Positions 20,596 through 31,834 of a stretch of 64,000 nucleotides of DNA are shown here, one piece after another. The position numbers and the translations under genes are program-made. This DNA comes from Knufia peltigerae. Lineage: Eukaryota; Ascomycota; Eurotiomycetes; Chaetothyriales; Trichomeriaceae. The notes under the pieces are model-generated. The model was not told the DNA's origin. It saw only the letters and a program-made list of their open reading frames with translations, and did no database searches. Position 1 is the first letter of the stretch. Every line of letters begins with the position of its first letter. The stretch covers positions 186,001 to 250,000 of the forward strand of contig JAPDRN010000029.1 in NCBI GenBank assembly GCA_030247855.1, in the 5' to 3' direction.

Positions 20596-21229
20596 CACGG
20601 CGGCGGCGGGCTGTCAGGCACCTAGGTATGTATCACTTTGTCGAGAGTAGTATGTTTCCTGTCGTAGAAAAACGCGTGATCGAGGTGTGAACATCTGCTT
20701 GGAGGGGAAAAAACCGGCTCTGGAAGAAGAACGAGTTCGCGGCGAGATCGACACAAGCTGACCTACCTGTAAGACAAACTCCCCCTTCCTGTTGATAGGA
20801 AGACGATGCTCATGAGACACTCCACAGCGCAGAACGGCACTACGAAGTTCCATCTCCAACAGTTTCTCCGCAAGCCTGGGTATTAGAGATGTTACCCAAG
20901 GGTTTGGAGATCTTGCGACCTGGATGAGAAGTTGTCCAGTATATCTGCGGAAATTATATCATTTCGTGAGCACGCGGGTACATCTGACAAGATATTCAAT
21001 TTCTTTGCTGAATCGTGGAGCAGATGGAAGTTGAGAGAGAGTGGGAGCTGTGCGGCCAAACTTGTAGGTACTTAGAGCGGCGGCGGATCGTGTCCCAATA
21101 AAGCCAGCTTAAGCCTTGGCGTCGGAATGTCGAGCTCCGCCAGTGACTGACTGCGCTTTGCTTCCTAAGAAACCAGGTACACCGGTCCTTTCAATATAAC
21201 CCAAGCCGCTTCCTTTGAGCCTTGCAATC
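20596..21229. other. Divergent promoter region, EthD-like gene and NDUFA8
   Basis: No coding potential recognised. One CCTAGGTA motif lies at 20621-20628 close to the EthD-like start. Confidence 0.4.
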
Positions 21230-21981
21230 ATGGCGGATCGTGAGGCAAGGTATGAAATGCTCCTCGTACAAGGCTGAAGAGAGAGAGAGAGAGAGAAGCT
21301 GACTCCCAGCCCGCCAGGTTCAACACCGACGTCGTCGTCGACACGACGCCTATGCCCGATCATATCCCCAAGGTGAAAGAGATCGGAGCTACATCGGCGC
21401 CTTTATTGAGTGCAGCCTACTTTATCGGCGCGAGATGTCGATCATACAACGACGACTACATGCAGTGCAAGACCGAGTCTTATGGGAGAGGAGAGCTTGA
21501 CTGTATGAAGGAAGGAAGAAAAGTGACGAGATGTGCAGCGAGCGTGTTAGTAGTATTTCCAATCTTTTGCGGGCGGTCATATTGGAAGGGAGGCAGGCAA
21601 GTTGAAACTGACATTGCTCTTCAAACAGGATCGATGATATCAACAAGAACTGTCTGGAAGAATTCCGAGCGCATTGGAGTTGTTTGGAAAACTACAACCA
21701 CCAATTATACCAATGTCGAAGACCTGAACGAGTACTGAACAGATGCGTCTTTCAAAAGATTGTACGGACCTTCCAGCCACTGCAAAAGCTGTGGCTGCAC
21801 ATTGACAGAACGCGGACTGACATGAGTACAGGGATTGGAGAAGACAATTCCGGACACGCCCAAGGGTCAGACACCAATTCACCTCAGAGACAAGCAGACA
21901 TTCGCCGATAACACGAGGGTAGTATACCCATGGGAGAAGGATGTGGGCATCCGAAAAGATCAGGCTACCCAGCCCTCATAA
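21230..21981 (+). CDS. Mitochondrial complex I subunit NDUFA8 (20.8 kDa type)
   Basis: Four exons, 21230-21249, 21318-21545, 21629-21761 and 21832-21981, give 176 aa. All introns are GT-AG; the third base of each junction was chosen to keep the protein in frame (EARFNTD, AASVIDD, FQKIGLEKT). The protein carries the CX9C pairs of the CHCH fold: CRSYNDDYMQC, CMKEGRKVTRC, CLEEFRAHWSC and CRRPERVLNRC. This is the layout of NDUFA8, the Neurospora 20.8-kDa subunit, an accessory subunit of NADH:ubiquinone oxidoreductase on the intermembrane-space side, imported and oxidised by the Mia40 route. There is no cleavable presequence, as expected. The first coding exon is only 20 nt, and intron 1 contains a GA microsatellite. 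Confidence 0.93.
21278..21296 (+). repeat. GA dinucleotide microsatellite inside intron 1 of NDUFA8
   Basis: About nine GA units lie between the donor and the branch region of a 68-bp intron. Length variation here would change intron size without touching coding sequence. Confidence 0.75.
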
Positions 21982-22711
21982 ACATTTGACTAACGGGGGA
22001 GCTGTTGCGGCGAGTCTTAACGTAAAGAGGAGCATAACATGGGAAAACTTGTACATACTACATACATCACAAGAAAGAGGCATGAATCAAAATTGCCTTC
22101 CAACCAGGCTACAGAACTGACTGTAGCGAGCTTTCACCATTTGACATCATGGTCGCCATGTACGGAGTAGACCTGTACCCATAGCATGTTTGCGAATATT
22201 TTCCCGCACTCAGTGCCTGTACTCGTACTAGTAACCTGGATATTTGGCTACCACTATATCCTAACCCTAGTTCGGCCTCGGAAAATAGCAAAGAGAGAGA
22301 AACCATCGTCGTTCACAACCCAAGAACAACACGCGACTGATCCTCAACGCCAGCCAGAATCAACCTCCAGTCATTGTCGAGCATTTGGTAATATCCCAGA
22401 AGTGCCCTATAACGGAAGGTTGGCCGGATACGTATAAAGCGGCGGGCAGTGACACAGCTTGCCGGGCCCATCAGTGAAATGGCCTGATGATCCCTGTAAA
22501 TACTGTCCAAAAGGCCAGATGCCTCGAAACAAACAGGCCTAATGCACTCCAAGCCCAACAACTCGACAACGGCCTCTTCCCACTGGCTACACCTGCACAC
22601 CAGACCTTCCCTGTCCATGACCGCACACACATGATGTCTTTGATCATACCCATGCACTGAAAGCCTGCAATTCAATTAGTCTCGGTCTCCATCCCCCTGC
22701 TCGCTGCCGTC
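21982..22711. other. Intergenic region upstream of SEY1
   Basis: Includes one TACTCCGTA motif in reverse orientation (22161-22169). A 120-aa minus-strand frame at 22675-22313 shows no motif and was not accepted as a gene. Confidence 0.4.
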
Positions 22712-25494
22712 ATGGCGAACTCGAGTCTCTCCCCTTCCCAATCTACCATGTCTCCCACAGGCACTTCGAGACCATTTCCAGCAAGCCGCGCCTACACTGC
22801 GCCAGACAAAATGACGGCTAATGGCCATTTTGCGTCTGCTGGTCAGAATGGGGAAGCCAACTTTGAGAATGGCGTGCAGGTCATTGATGAGGACAAAGAT
22901 TTCAAGCAAGTGTCCTCCTTTTGGACTACTATACTCGCCCACACAAATTGCTGACGGATGGTGCTGCAGTCCGGATCTATCCAAATACTTGAATTATACC
23001 AACGTTTCTCACTCCGGATTCAACTACCACTTGATCTCCGTCTTTGGATCACAGTCAACCGGCAAATCCACCCTCCTGAATGCGCTCTTCGGTACCGATT
23101 TCTCCGTCATGTCTGAGGCGGAGCGCAGGCAAACGACCAAAGGAATTTGGCTTTCCAAGAACAAAAGCACGCAGGCAAACATGGCGGAGAATATTTTGGT
23201 TATGGACGTCGAAGGCACGGATGGCCGAGAACGAGGCGAGGATCAAGATTTTGAACGGAAGAGCTCTTTATTCGCGCTCGCCACGAGCGAGGTCTTGATG
23301 GTCAATGTGTGGGAACATCAGGTCGGCTTATACCAAGGCGCCAACATGGGCCTGTTGAAGACGGTCTTCGAGGTCAATCTACAGCTTTTTTTGAAGGACA
23401 GGAAGTCGACCTCCCGCAGCCTCCTCTATTTCGTCATTCGAGATTTCCTCGGCACTACACCATTACAAAACCTACGGAACACCCTGATGCAGGACATGGG
23501 CAGGATCTGGCAGAGTCTGTCCAAACCACCCGGGCTGGAAAAGAGCAGCATTGACGACTATTTTGATTTCGCATTCACAGCCCTTCCTCATAAGCTATAT
23601 CAACCCGAGCAATTCAAATCGGAGGTGGCCAAAATGGCGACCCGATTCCGAGACGGTCATCGAGACCCTCGAAGGGACGCACTGCTGGGGGAGTTTGAAG
23701 GAGGAGTTTTCCTACCAGAGTACCATCGTCGCATTCCTGCTGATGGGTTTGCGCACTACGCAGAGGGCATCTGGGATCAGATCGTTCATAACAAAGACTT
23801 GGATCTACCTACGCAACAGGAATTGTTGGCGCAATTTCGGTGTGACGAGATTATGCGCGAGGTCATGCTTCTGTTTGACGAGACGATCACTCCCTTCGAA
23901 ACACAACAAGCAGATTCTGCCAGGACGGGCGCCGCAGAGGTCATCCCCAGCCTAGGCGCCGCGATGCGTCAAGCTCGAGCCGAAGCCATTAAAAACTTTG
24001 AAACAGAGGCAAGCAGATATCATAAGGGGGTGTACCAACGGAAGCGGACCGAGTTGGAAGGCAAGACGGATGCGAGACTGAAGGTACTTTTGTCCGGTCA
24101 ACTCAGTGCTGCGCACAAACTGGGAGTACAGGAGTTCAGTGACGCTGTTAGCGGCGCCGTCAAAGCTGGGCAGAAGAAAGGCGCATCGTACGACTTTGCC
24201 GAGATTGTTAGGGAGCAGACACAGGTGGCGCTGAAACGATTTGAGTCGATTGCTAAAGAAGCCGTCATTGAAGGTGTATCTTGGTCGGATTACAAGCAGG
24301 TAATGGTGCTGTATCAGAAGGATCTGGACAAGGTTTCCGGACAGTTGCGGAGGGACGAGATGCGACGACTAGCCACACGTGTCGAGAGATGGGTCCGAAG
24401 CAGATTAAACGACAGCATTGGCTTGGAATTCAATTCTTTGGGCTCCGGCCGTAGCGGATCCGGAGCCCCCGAACACGGAGAGAAACCGACCGAGAAAGGA
24501 ATCTGGGATCGTATATGGAATCTTTTCACCGCCACCGTTCAAGATGCAGAGAAACGCTTTGCTGACCGAGCAGCTTCCTTTGACGCTAGTGCCGAAGAAG
24601 TCGAAGTAGGTCGATGGCGACTGAGACGCAAGTCTTGGGCTGTTTTGCGCTCGAAGATCGACGAGGAAATGATGGAAGGTAACCTCTTGCTCAAGCTTCG
24701 GGAGAATTTCGAGGACAAATTTCGATACGACGAGGCCGGTGTGCCTAGAATATGGCGACCCACCGACGACATCGAAGGTGTGTATACACGAGCTCGCGAA
24801 AGCACGCTGACGCTCATTCCGCTACTGTCGCGGTTCCGACATTCCGAATCTGGCGTACCGCCTCCTCTTGATCGCTGGGTCGGCCCGACGCCGGCGGCTG
24901 CCACTGCTGCAGACGAGGAGGACCTTACGCCCATCGGAGGCGTGGATGAGGAAGAGGGCAAAAGCCTGGAGGAAGAGACCACCATTCTCAACGAGGCCAA
25001 GAGACAGGACCTGACGGTTCGGTTCAAGAAGGCTGCCGATGGGGTATACGTCGAGGCCAAACGTAGCGCGATTGGTGGCATGACGCAAGTACCCTTGTAC
25101 TTTTACGGTCTTTTACTCGCCCTCGGATGGAACGAGATCGTTGCCGGTAAGGAAACTCTGATCTGTCGTGTGAGTCACAATGCTAACATCCGTTCCTCCT
25201 ACAGTGCTTAGAAACCCGGTGTACTTCGTGTTTCTCATCCTTGTTGGAATTGGGGCATATGTCACGTACACCCTGAACCTGTGGGGTCCAATGTTCAACA
25301 TGGCCAACGCAGCATCTCAGCAGGCTCTCGAGGAAGGCAAGCGAAGGCTGCGAGAGTTCTTGGAGGAAAATCCGACTGCACGGCAAGCCGTGGCCATGTC
25401 GAGCAACAACAATGATTACGAAATGACGAATTTGTCCAAATCTCCCAAGGTCAAAACCGACGGGGCCGACGACGAGGACGAGGACGAGATATAG
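22712..25494 (+). CDS. SEY1: SEY1, dynamin-like GTPase for ER membrane fusion
   Basis: Three exons, 22712-22905, 22970-25146 and 25205-25494, give 886 aa. Intron 1 is best read as GC-AG (donor gcaagt at 22906), because only that junction gives DKDFNPDLSKYLNYTN in frame; intron 2 (25147-25204) is GT-AG and restores WNEIVAVLRNPVYFVFL. The P-loop GSQSTGKS is at residues 91-98, followed by the switch region (RRQTTKGIW), VMDVEGTDGRERGED and the FVIRDF guanine-recognition motif. A long helical bundle follows, then two adjacent membrane segments near residues 775-820 and a cytosolic acidic tail. Sey1 is the fungal counterpart of atlastin and RHD3; it tethers and fuses ER tubules. Length and domain order match the family. 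Confidence 0.96.
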
Positions 25495-26184
25495 CCGAGC
25501 TGGTCAGGACTGGGATGGGCGGACGGCTCGACAAAGGTTTTTGACGCCTACATTCGTGAAAGAGCGTATATAGCACTCACTGCATCTTGGTTGGGTTGTT
25601 GCCTCCTTTTTTCTTTGGTCTTACCACGAGGCTGCCCTTTTCCGTCTGGGTCGTTTGGTATAGAAAGTGACTCGCACACTTGGTGTTGGTTCCCCCAAAA
25701 GGGCTACTTGAAACCTCTGTGCAACTGCTTTGTTTACTAAGTAGTCTCTTGACAGCGAGGCAACCATGCTCCGCGGCTGGCTCAGACATGATGATATAGC
25801 CCCCTCCACGTTACACGATCATTTCCCATGTCTACCCTAGCAGGCGGCCATTCTGCGTTGGGCGATGGCCAGATTCGAGCCATGGTAGCTGATCATCGAG
25901 ATAAGTCTCAGCGAATCCCAAGACAACTATTCACACGCAGAAGGCTGGAAAATTGCAGAGAAGCGAGATGGAAAAAACTTGTTGCATGAACTGTCTGTCT
26001 ACCAGGCATGATAGTCAACCAAAGGCCGCCTTTCACACCTAAATGACTTCGTTATCGATCGCATGAATCTTTACACCTGCGACTTCAATGATCCTGTTGT
26101 GGCCATCGCATTCGGACTCCAAAATAAACATCTTGCCTCATCTTTCTCGGGACTTAGATACATTCGTGCATCCACGTAGATGGT
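25495..26184. other. Intergenic region between convergent SEY1 and LysM genes
   Basis: Lies between two 3' ends, so only terminators are expected. No coding potential or repeats recognised. Confidence 0.4.
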
Positions 26185-27841
26185 TCATGGCCGAGAAAGA
26201 GACCTCTTCAGAAAACACATTGTCGAAGCGTTAACCCAGCCCACCAAGCGGTTGGCGATATCGCTAGAGTAGCATGGAGTGCCACTGGTCACGACCCCAA
26301 GATCCAGACCTGACTGCAGGCTATTCATGCCCGAATTGTAGAGACGAGCAGCACGGTAGAACGCTTGTGCGGGTTCACAATTGTCCATTTGCTGAGCCTT
26401 ATTCAGAGCGTTGATCAAGGTCGGCCCGTCCACTCGCGCAGCTGTCCCATCCACAATCATTTGGTGAATGCTGGACTGAGGGCAAGGGGAAAGGGGTACT
26501 CCGTTCAGGTCGCAGCTTGCTTTGCCTTTATAACTCTGCATGAGGCCCGGATTCGCGTTGCTGACAGCAGTCGTTGCCACTCGGACACAGCCATTTGACT
26601 CTTGCATCACCACGGCGAGGATGAACCGGGGATCCATGTTCGTCTCGTTGGCAATGTTTATGATTGCATCAAGGACCTGTGCAGTCTCAATCGGAGTATT
26701 TCCCGGGGCATTGTTGATACAGTTCTGGCCAATGTAAGGCTTCACGTTTTGCAGCAGGGCGTCATATGAAAGCCAACCTGACATTGGTGGCCACCCAGCC
26801 TCCACTGAACCATCTCCCGAGTAGAAGGTGTATGTATCCGGAGCGGACGTCTTTCCATTGGTGAGGTCGAGTTGTTTGGCGGCTAAGTTGCCCACTAGCT
26901 TGGAAATGCCAGACCCAGCATTCGCAGATGCAGATGCTAGAGACAGCACTGTGTTTGTGGCCATTGGTCTGGTTGCAGCATCAGGCGGCTGCGTTTCTGT
27001 CGTAGGTGGCAAACTGAGAATTTGGCCTACCGTAAGCGCAGACCAAGCCACCTCAGCGTTGGCAGCTGAGATCTGTTCAAAGGTCGAACCTGCTTTCGCA
27101 GCAATGATGTAGCCAGTATCACCTGGCAGAACGGTGTACGGTCTAGAAGCCGAAGCTGAAGGCGATTGGCTGATCAAGGTAGATGCCACATTTGGTGCGG
27201 TTGTCTGTGTCAGAAATGTAGCTTCGATTGACGTGGCGGAAGTCGGAGGAGGGATTCTCAGCGTCTCACCAACGGAGAGTAGAGTCCATATAACCGTTGG
27301 ATTGGCCGCCGAGATTTCAGCAAAAGGCTTGCTCACTTTGGACGCGATATCTTCACCGGTGTCACCAGAAGATACTGTCCATGTATCTGGAGCGGCATTT
27401 GGAGACCGCTTTGGGACCGGGTTGTTGGAGATAGACGAGGATAATGCCTGACGCGTCGAGGTCGAGCTATGCTGTATGGGCAGCAATGAAATCGAGAGAG
27501 CAGTGCCAGTTTGACGAGAATGCCGGTTATTAGTGTGAGCTTCACCGTTCGCAGCTGTCTGGTGTGACCGTGATATTCCAAGATTGGTAGCAGTACCGCC
27601 AGCGGTGTGGCCAGCAACGACCGTGTATGATAATCCTTCGCGGGTATTCATGCTATTGTCTGTATCATGTCGGAAAGCCAGCATAGAAGCAGCGGTGATG
27701 AAAGTGGTAGGAAGCGAGTCATATTCAGCAGTAGCAGACGCGCCAAAGAAGATCAGGGCAAGGATGGTAAGGACAAATGAAGGTCGCGCCTGTGAAAATT
27801 TTAGTATTCAGAGAACAAGGGGAGCCATTGTGCATTACCAT
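26185..27841 (-). CDS. Secreted LysM protein with C-terminal lysozyme-like domain
   Basis: Two coding exons. The first carries only the ATG (27841-27839); after a 49-bp GT-AG intron (27790-27838) the second runs 27789-26185. Splicing gives a 535-aa protein beginning MARPSFVLTILALIFFGASA, a good signal peptide that neither exon provides alone. Two LysM-like modules lie at about residues 136-182 and 217-263 (WTVSSGDTGEDIASKV and YTVLPGDTGYIIAAKA), separated by Ser/Thr/Pro linkers; a weaker copy starts near 54. The C-terminal 200 residues resemble a fungal lysozyme-like/transglycosylase fold, with Glu398 in VMQESNGC as the likely acid and NPGLMQSYKGKASC after it. LysM modules bind chitin or peptidoglycan, so the protein may bind and cut bacterial or fungal glycans. 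Activity is inferred. Confidence 0.82.
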
Positions 27842-28851
27842 GTCATGCGACGATGTTGAATGCTGCAAATAATACTATGATTCAAAGGAGTGTGTATATG
27901 AGAGGAGCGTAGCCATGCAGGATCATGGGTGGTTTTTTGTAAGACTCGAGTGACTGCTGTGAGAAAAACAAGAAGATAAAGCCTGAAATACTGCAGCACA
28001 CGCAGACATCAATTCACACTCAGCCGCGTTGAGGCACAAACACAGTGTATTTGTCTTCCTGCGTGAAGATGCATGCTGTTGACGCTGCTATCACTTGAAT
28101 TCGATTTCCTTGAAACCAACCTTTATATGATGCCACTGACGATCACTAGTCACTCATCCTGTACACCACTTTTGTCCCATTTAGTTGAACATCAACATCC
28201 ATCATCAACCCATCTTCATAGCAATACAGTACATGGTTTTAGGGAGTGACTTGTTACCCGAATCAACTGTTGACATGGTAGAACAGCAAAGCGACGTCCA
28301 GATTATTGATTTCTGATTATGTCAACATTCTCGACTAGTGGAAGACATATCCGCGACTCTCTATTGGTATGAACATGCCCACTGCATAATATTAAAGACC
28401 TACAATCACCAGGAATGGAGAATCTCTATGTTGAACGGAGTTTTGATTTCATCGTCAAGAGAATTGTATTGAATGTATGTACACGAATAAAGCAGATGAA
28501 ACGCCAAAGCTAAAGTGAAAAGAGGCCTCATCAATTGACACGGAGCAACACCTCAAAGGAAGCACGATGCATGATTGAGGCAGAAGGAAACAAACTAAAT
28601 GTAGCTGACTTTTAACCATCTTCATTTCGAGACGTCTTGCTCGAGATCACTCCCACTCCCCATCTCTACGACCTCCCGTCTGCCTCACCAGCGCTGACAG
28701 TGGTCGAGGTGAAATCGATAACGACATCGCGTTGTTCGTTGGCATACAAAATTCACCAGCTTCGTCCTCTCCGCGCTCACTTCGTCTCCACATAATTCTG
28801 TTCTTCGTGTCTCGTAAATCATAAAACTCTGGACGTTGCTCAGTTGGACAT
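27842..28851. other. Intergenic region, LysM gene promoter and 3' end of the next gene
   Basis: AT-rich with no coding potential that I can support. It should include the 5' leader of the LysM gene, because the first coding exon consists only of the ATG. Confidence 0.4.
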
Positions 28852-30666
28852 TCAAAACACATCTTCAGGCCACTCCCACTGCTCTCTCCTCACTCCCTTC
28901 ATTTGCATTGAAATTTGGTCTCGAACTTTTCTCTTTTCTACCGAGCTCGGTTCAAGCACACGCCTCTTCGGACTCGGGGTCGGCGTCTTATTCTCGATGG
29001 CCTCCTCGTCTTCCTCGAAGATGATCGAGAATGGTCGAGGCAGTCCCATAGTGTTGGTGTCAGTCAGAGGACGTCGTTCAATATTATCCTGCTCCCTGGT
29101 CTTGGTCTTATCATTAGAAATAGCGATTGAGGAAGTGCTATTAGCACTACTGGTCTTGTTCTTGGGCTGGTTCCTGACGTTGCTAAGGTTCCGCAGTGCG
29201 ACTCTATCTGGCACTGGCGGAACTGGCGGGGGCTTCTCTTTGCTTCCAGAAGTGATGGCAGACCGCATCTTTGGCGTCTCATCGTCATTGGCCAATTCAT
29301 CTAGCGAGATACAGGCTGGGACTGGGGCATTGACGCCGGCTCCGTCGGATTTGCGTCGTACATGCTGCTGTTTGAGCATCGCTCGCAGATGTTGGTTTTC
29401 CTTCTCGAGTTCGCGTCGAGTGGGTCGCTTATGGTGATCAATGCAGCTCGTGTCATCAGATAATTCAGAGTCTGTGGCAATGGCTGAGGATGAGACACTG
29501 GGCTTACGTCTGGGGCCTCGAGGTGCTTTGGTGGGTAATTCGGGCACAGGAAGTGGTCGTGGGGGAATAGCCAGTTCTGGTAAAGGAATCTGGGCACCGG
29601 TCGATTTACGTCTCTTCGAACCAAATTGCTGAACATAGGCTTCTTCTGCTCTTCTCTTTCGCTCGTTGAGCACATTCTTGTCACCCGGCGCTGGCACGGT
29701 CGATGTCGCTGTCTGTGGCGCAGGATCATGGTCCAAATCAGCCTCTCGAGCCTTCTTCTTGTCACCGAGATGTGACAAATTCCACATTGATATACTCTTG
29801 CGTAGGCCCTTTTTCTTCTTTTCACGCGGCAAAGGGTCCTCAATCTTCCCCGCTCTTTCATTGGGTTTGAAAGTAGAACCAATCTTGAACAAGCGCTGTT
29901 TCAGGGTCGACGGCGTGACTGCAGGTGGCTTGAATTCATCAACATCAACAGAAGAACGTTGTGGGGATGCTCTTGGAGTGAGCTCGTGATCAGACACGTC
30001 GGAAAGGCTGCTGATGGAGCCGTGCTTGTGCCAGGTAGAGGAGATGCCAGCAGATCGATTGCTCATGCTCCCTTCAGCGAACTTGGAGTTTCGAGACTGC
30101 AGATTTTGATCCTCTTCATGATAACGATCATCAAAACTGCCCTGCTCTATGTCTGGCCCTCGGCTGGTCTTCGGTCGTTCATTCGTGTCTGCCGTAGCCG
30201 GCATGGGACCAAATTGCTGAAGCCCTCGAGTCTCTTTGCTCGGCTGTTTAACGGGAGTCTCTGGTTCTGGCGGCTGGAGGACGTAAACATCGTTGGATGG
30301 TCTCTTGCGTATCCTCAGTGGCGAAGGCCTAGCCCAAGCCTCCCGTTCCTCCGCGACGAATTCGGGCTGCCCGTCTCTTGAAATGCGCAGATCTATGTCG
30401 TTGTACCCATAGACTGCAATCGGGCGGGCCGCGCTACGTGGGGGAGGGCTTGTAGAGTTGACCTGCAGGCTGGAGAATTGTTGAAGTTCGGGTGACCGAA
30501 GCGCTGCAGGCGATGGCTTGGTGGTGGTTGGCCTGCTATTCAAGGTTCGAACGTGAGACTGGAACGCTTGTCGAGGCGACAAAGGAGTAACTCGATTGCC
30601 AGAAGCATTAGAAGCCTTCTGAGGCATTGTTTGGGCGAGCAGGTCGGCGAGCTGTGAGTGGTCCAT
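28852..30666 (-). CDS. Unknown, largely disordered protein with coiled-coil segment
   Basis: Single exon, 604 aa from the ATG at 30666 (the frame is open a little further upstream but with no ATG). Most of the chain is rich in Ser, Pro, Arg and Lys and appears disordered. Recognisable pieces are basic clusters suitable as nuclear signals (PREKKKKGLRKS, GSKRRKST), a short helical stretch at about 420-440 (TRRELEKENQHLRAMLKQQ) that looks like a leucine-containing coiled coil, proline-rich PPPVPPVP, and a conserved-looking end, REQWEWPEDVF. The profile is like fungal spindle-pole or septation scaffold proteins, but I could not match it to one. The start lies divergently from the Zn2Cys6 gene. 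Confidence 0.7.
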   Translation of the reverse strand: MDHSQLADLLAQTMPQKASNASGNRVTPLSPRQAFQSHVRTLNSRPTTTKPSPAALRSPELQQFSSLQVNSTSPPPRSAARPIAVYGYNDIDLRISRDGQPEFVAEEREAWARPSPLRIRKRPSNDVYVLQPPEPETPVKQPSKETRGLQQFGPMPATADTNERPKTSRGPDIEQGSFDDRYHEEDQNLQSRNSKFAEGSMSNRSAGISSTWHKHGSISSLSDVSDHELTPRASPQRSSVDVDEFKPPAVTPSTLKQRLFKIGSTFKPNERAGKIEDPLPREKKKKGLRKSISMWNLSHLGDKKKAREADLDHDPAPQTATSTVPAPGDKNVLNERKRRAEEAYVQQFGSKRRKSTGAQIPLPELAIPPRPLPVPELPTKAPRGPRRKPSVSSSAIATDSELSDDTSCIDHHKRPTRRELEKENQHLRAMLKQQHVRRKSDGAGVNAPVPACISLDELANDDETPKMRSAITSGSKEKPPPVPPVPDRVALRNLSNVRNQPKNKTSSANSTSSIAISNDKTKTREQDNIERRPLTDTNTMGLPRPFSIIFEEDEEAIENKTPTPSPKRRVLEPSSVEKRKVRDQISMQMKGVRREQWEWPEDVF

Positions 30667-31834
30667 GATGCGGTGAATACTGTTGACCTTCACCGCCCAG
30701 TACTAAACATTAAGACAAGGGTCCTGTAAACAAAGTGTCACCGGCCGGATAATAACATAGCGACTGGTTCGCCCTGATGAAAAATATACACAAGGAAGAA
30801 GAAAAGAAACGTCAAACGTGAGGTAGTGAAGTCAAGATTGATTGTTTACCGTCGAAGAGCGCTCGGACACAACACATGCGCACAGAGAGTCTCTTGTATG
30901 AGAGCGTGGGGCAAGTGACGTTGTGACGGGACAAGCACCAAGAATCCTCCATACTCCGAGACTCGTGGTGGAATCAACGCCTACGGTACTCCGTACTCCG
31001 TACTGGGTATCTATGTAGGGCCTGTTACTAACCGGATGTCAACATGGGGGCTCTATTAAGCGGAATTGGAGACGCTGCATGAAGCCTGTAATCATGCACC
31101 TTTATTCTATCCTGTTCTCTGGTAGGGCGAAACTGCGGTTGGGGGTGGAGCGGGCGTTTCGCGAGGCGGCTTACTCTTTCCTCTAGGTGCCCACATAAGT
31201 ACCTGAGCACGCCTATAGGAGCCTAGAATGAGCCGCCTAAGGTATTCATGTTCTGGGGCCTAAAGTAAGTCAGAGATCCCAGTAGACATCTGTGGCTGGT
31301 GGCTCGCTTCTCAGCCACCCATTCGGCCCCAATAATCTCGCCATCGTCCATACCAAAACCAGCCTACTAAATGATACCTGGTCATACGGAGTACTGTACC
31401 TATTGTACCTACGGAACACCTAAACCCCCGTGTCACGGTAGAATCGGGGGCACTCAAATAATTTCTTTAGCAGTCCAATAGCGACAACTGCGGCTTCTCT
31501 ATCCGTACTCGTGTTCGATATGACTGAGCCTCTTCTCAAAATCTCCATCCCCCAATAGCCAAAAGTCCCATGGATAATGACGACCCCACTACTTCCCTGA
31601 GTAGTCAAGCAACACTGTATGATTAGGCTTCTACTTACAGTACTTTTCAGGCCCGACTCTCACATCGACCATCCTGACCGCTCATAACGTCGCCTGCACG
31701 GTCAGATAGACATGACATGCCGCTCATTCCTCACTTGATCCGGCCTCGCCTTGCGCCTATTCCATCGAAAGATACGTCACATACCTCTTTGGACCAGCTG
31801 CGATTCCGCCAGGTGGAAATGCTGGTGGCTAGAC
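30667..31834. other. Divergent promoter region with repeated TACTCCGTA motifs
   Basis: About 1.2 kb between the unknown disordered-protein gene and the Zn2Cys6 gene. It contains two overlapping copies of TACTCCGTA (30987-31002) and one in reverse orientation (31385-31393). No coding potential recognised. Confidence 0.5.
30987..31002 (+). repeat. Overlapping tandem TACTCCGTA motif
   Basis: Two copies of the 9-mer TACTCCGTA overlap by two bases. Single copies occur at 4948-4956 and 33901-33909, and reverse-complement copies at 22161-22169 and 31385-31393, all intergenic. About 0.5 occurrence is expected in 64 kb for a random 9-mer on both strands. Confidence 0.6.

Noticed and set aside
22255..22275. 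Single TAACCCTA-like string resembling a telomere repeat
   Set aside because: Only one unit is present; not a telomeric or interstitial array.
22313..22675. 120-aa minus-strand frame upstream of SEY1
   Set aside because: No motif, no signal peptide and cysteines scattered without pattern; likely chance in promoter DNA.
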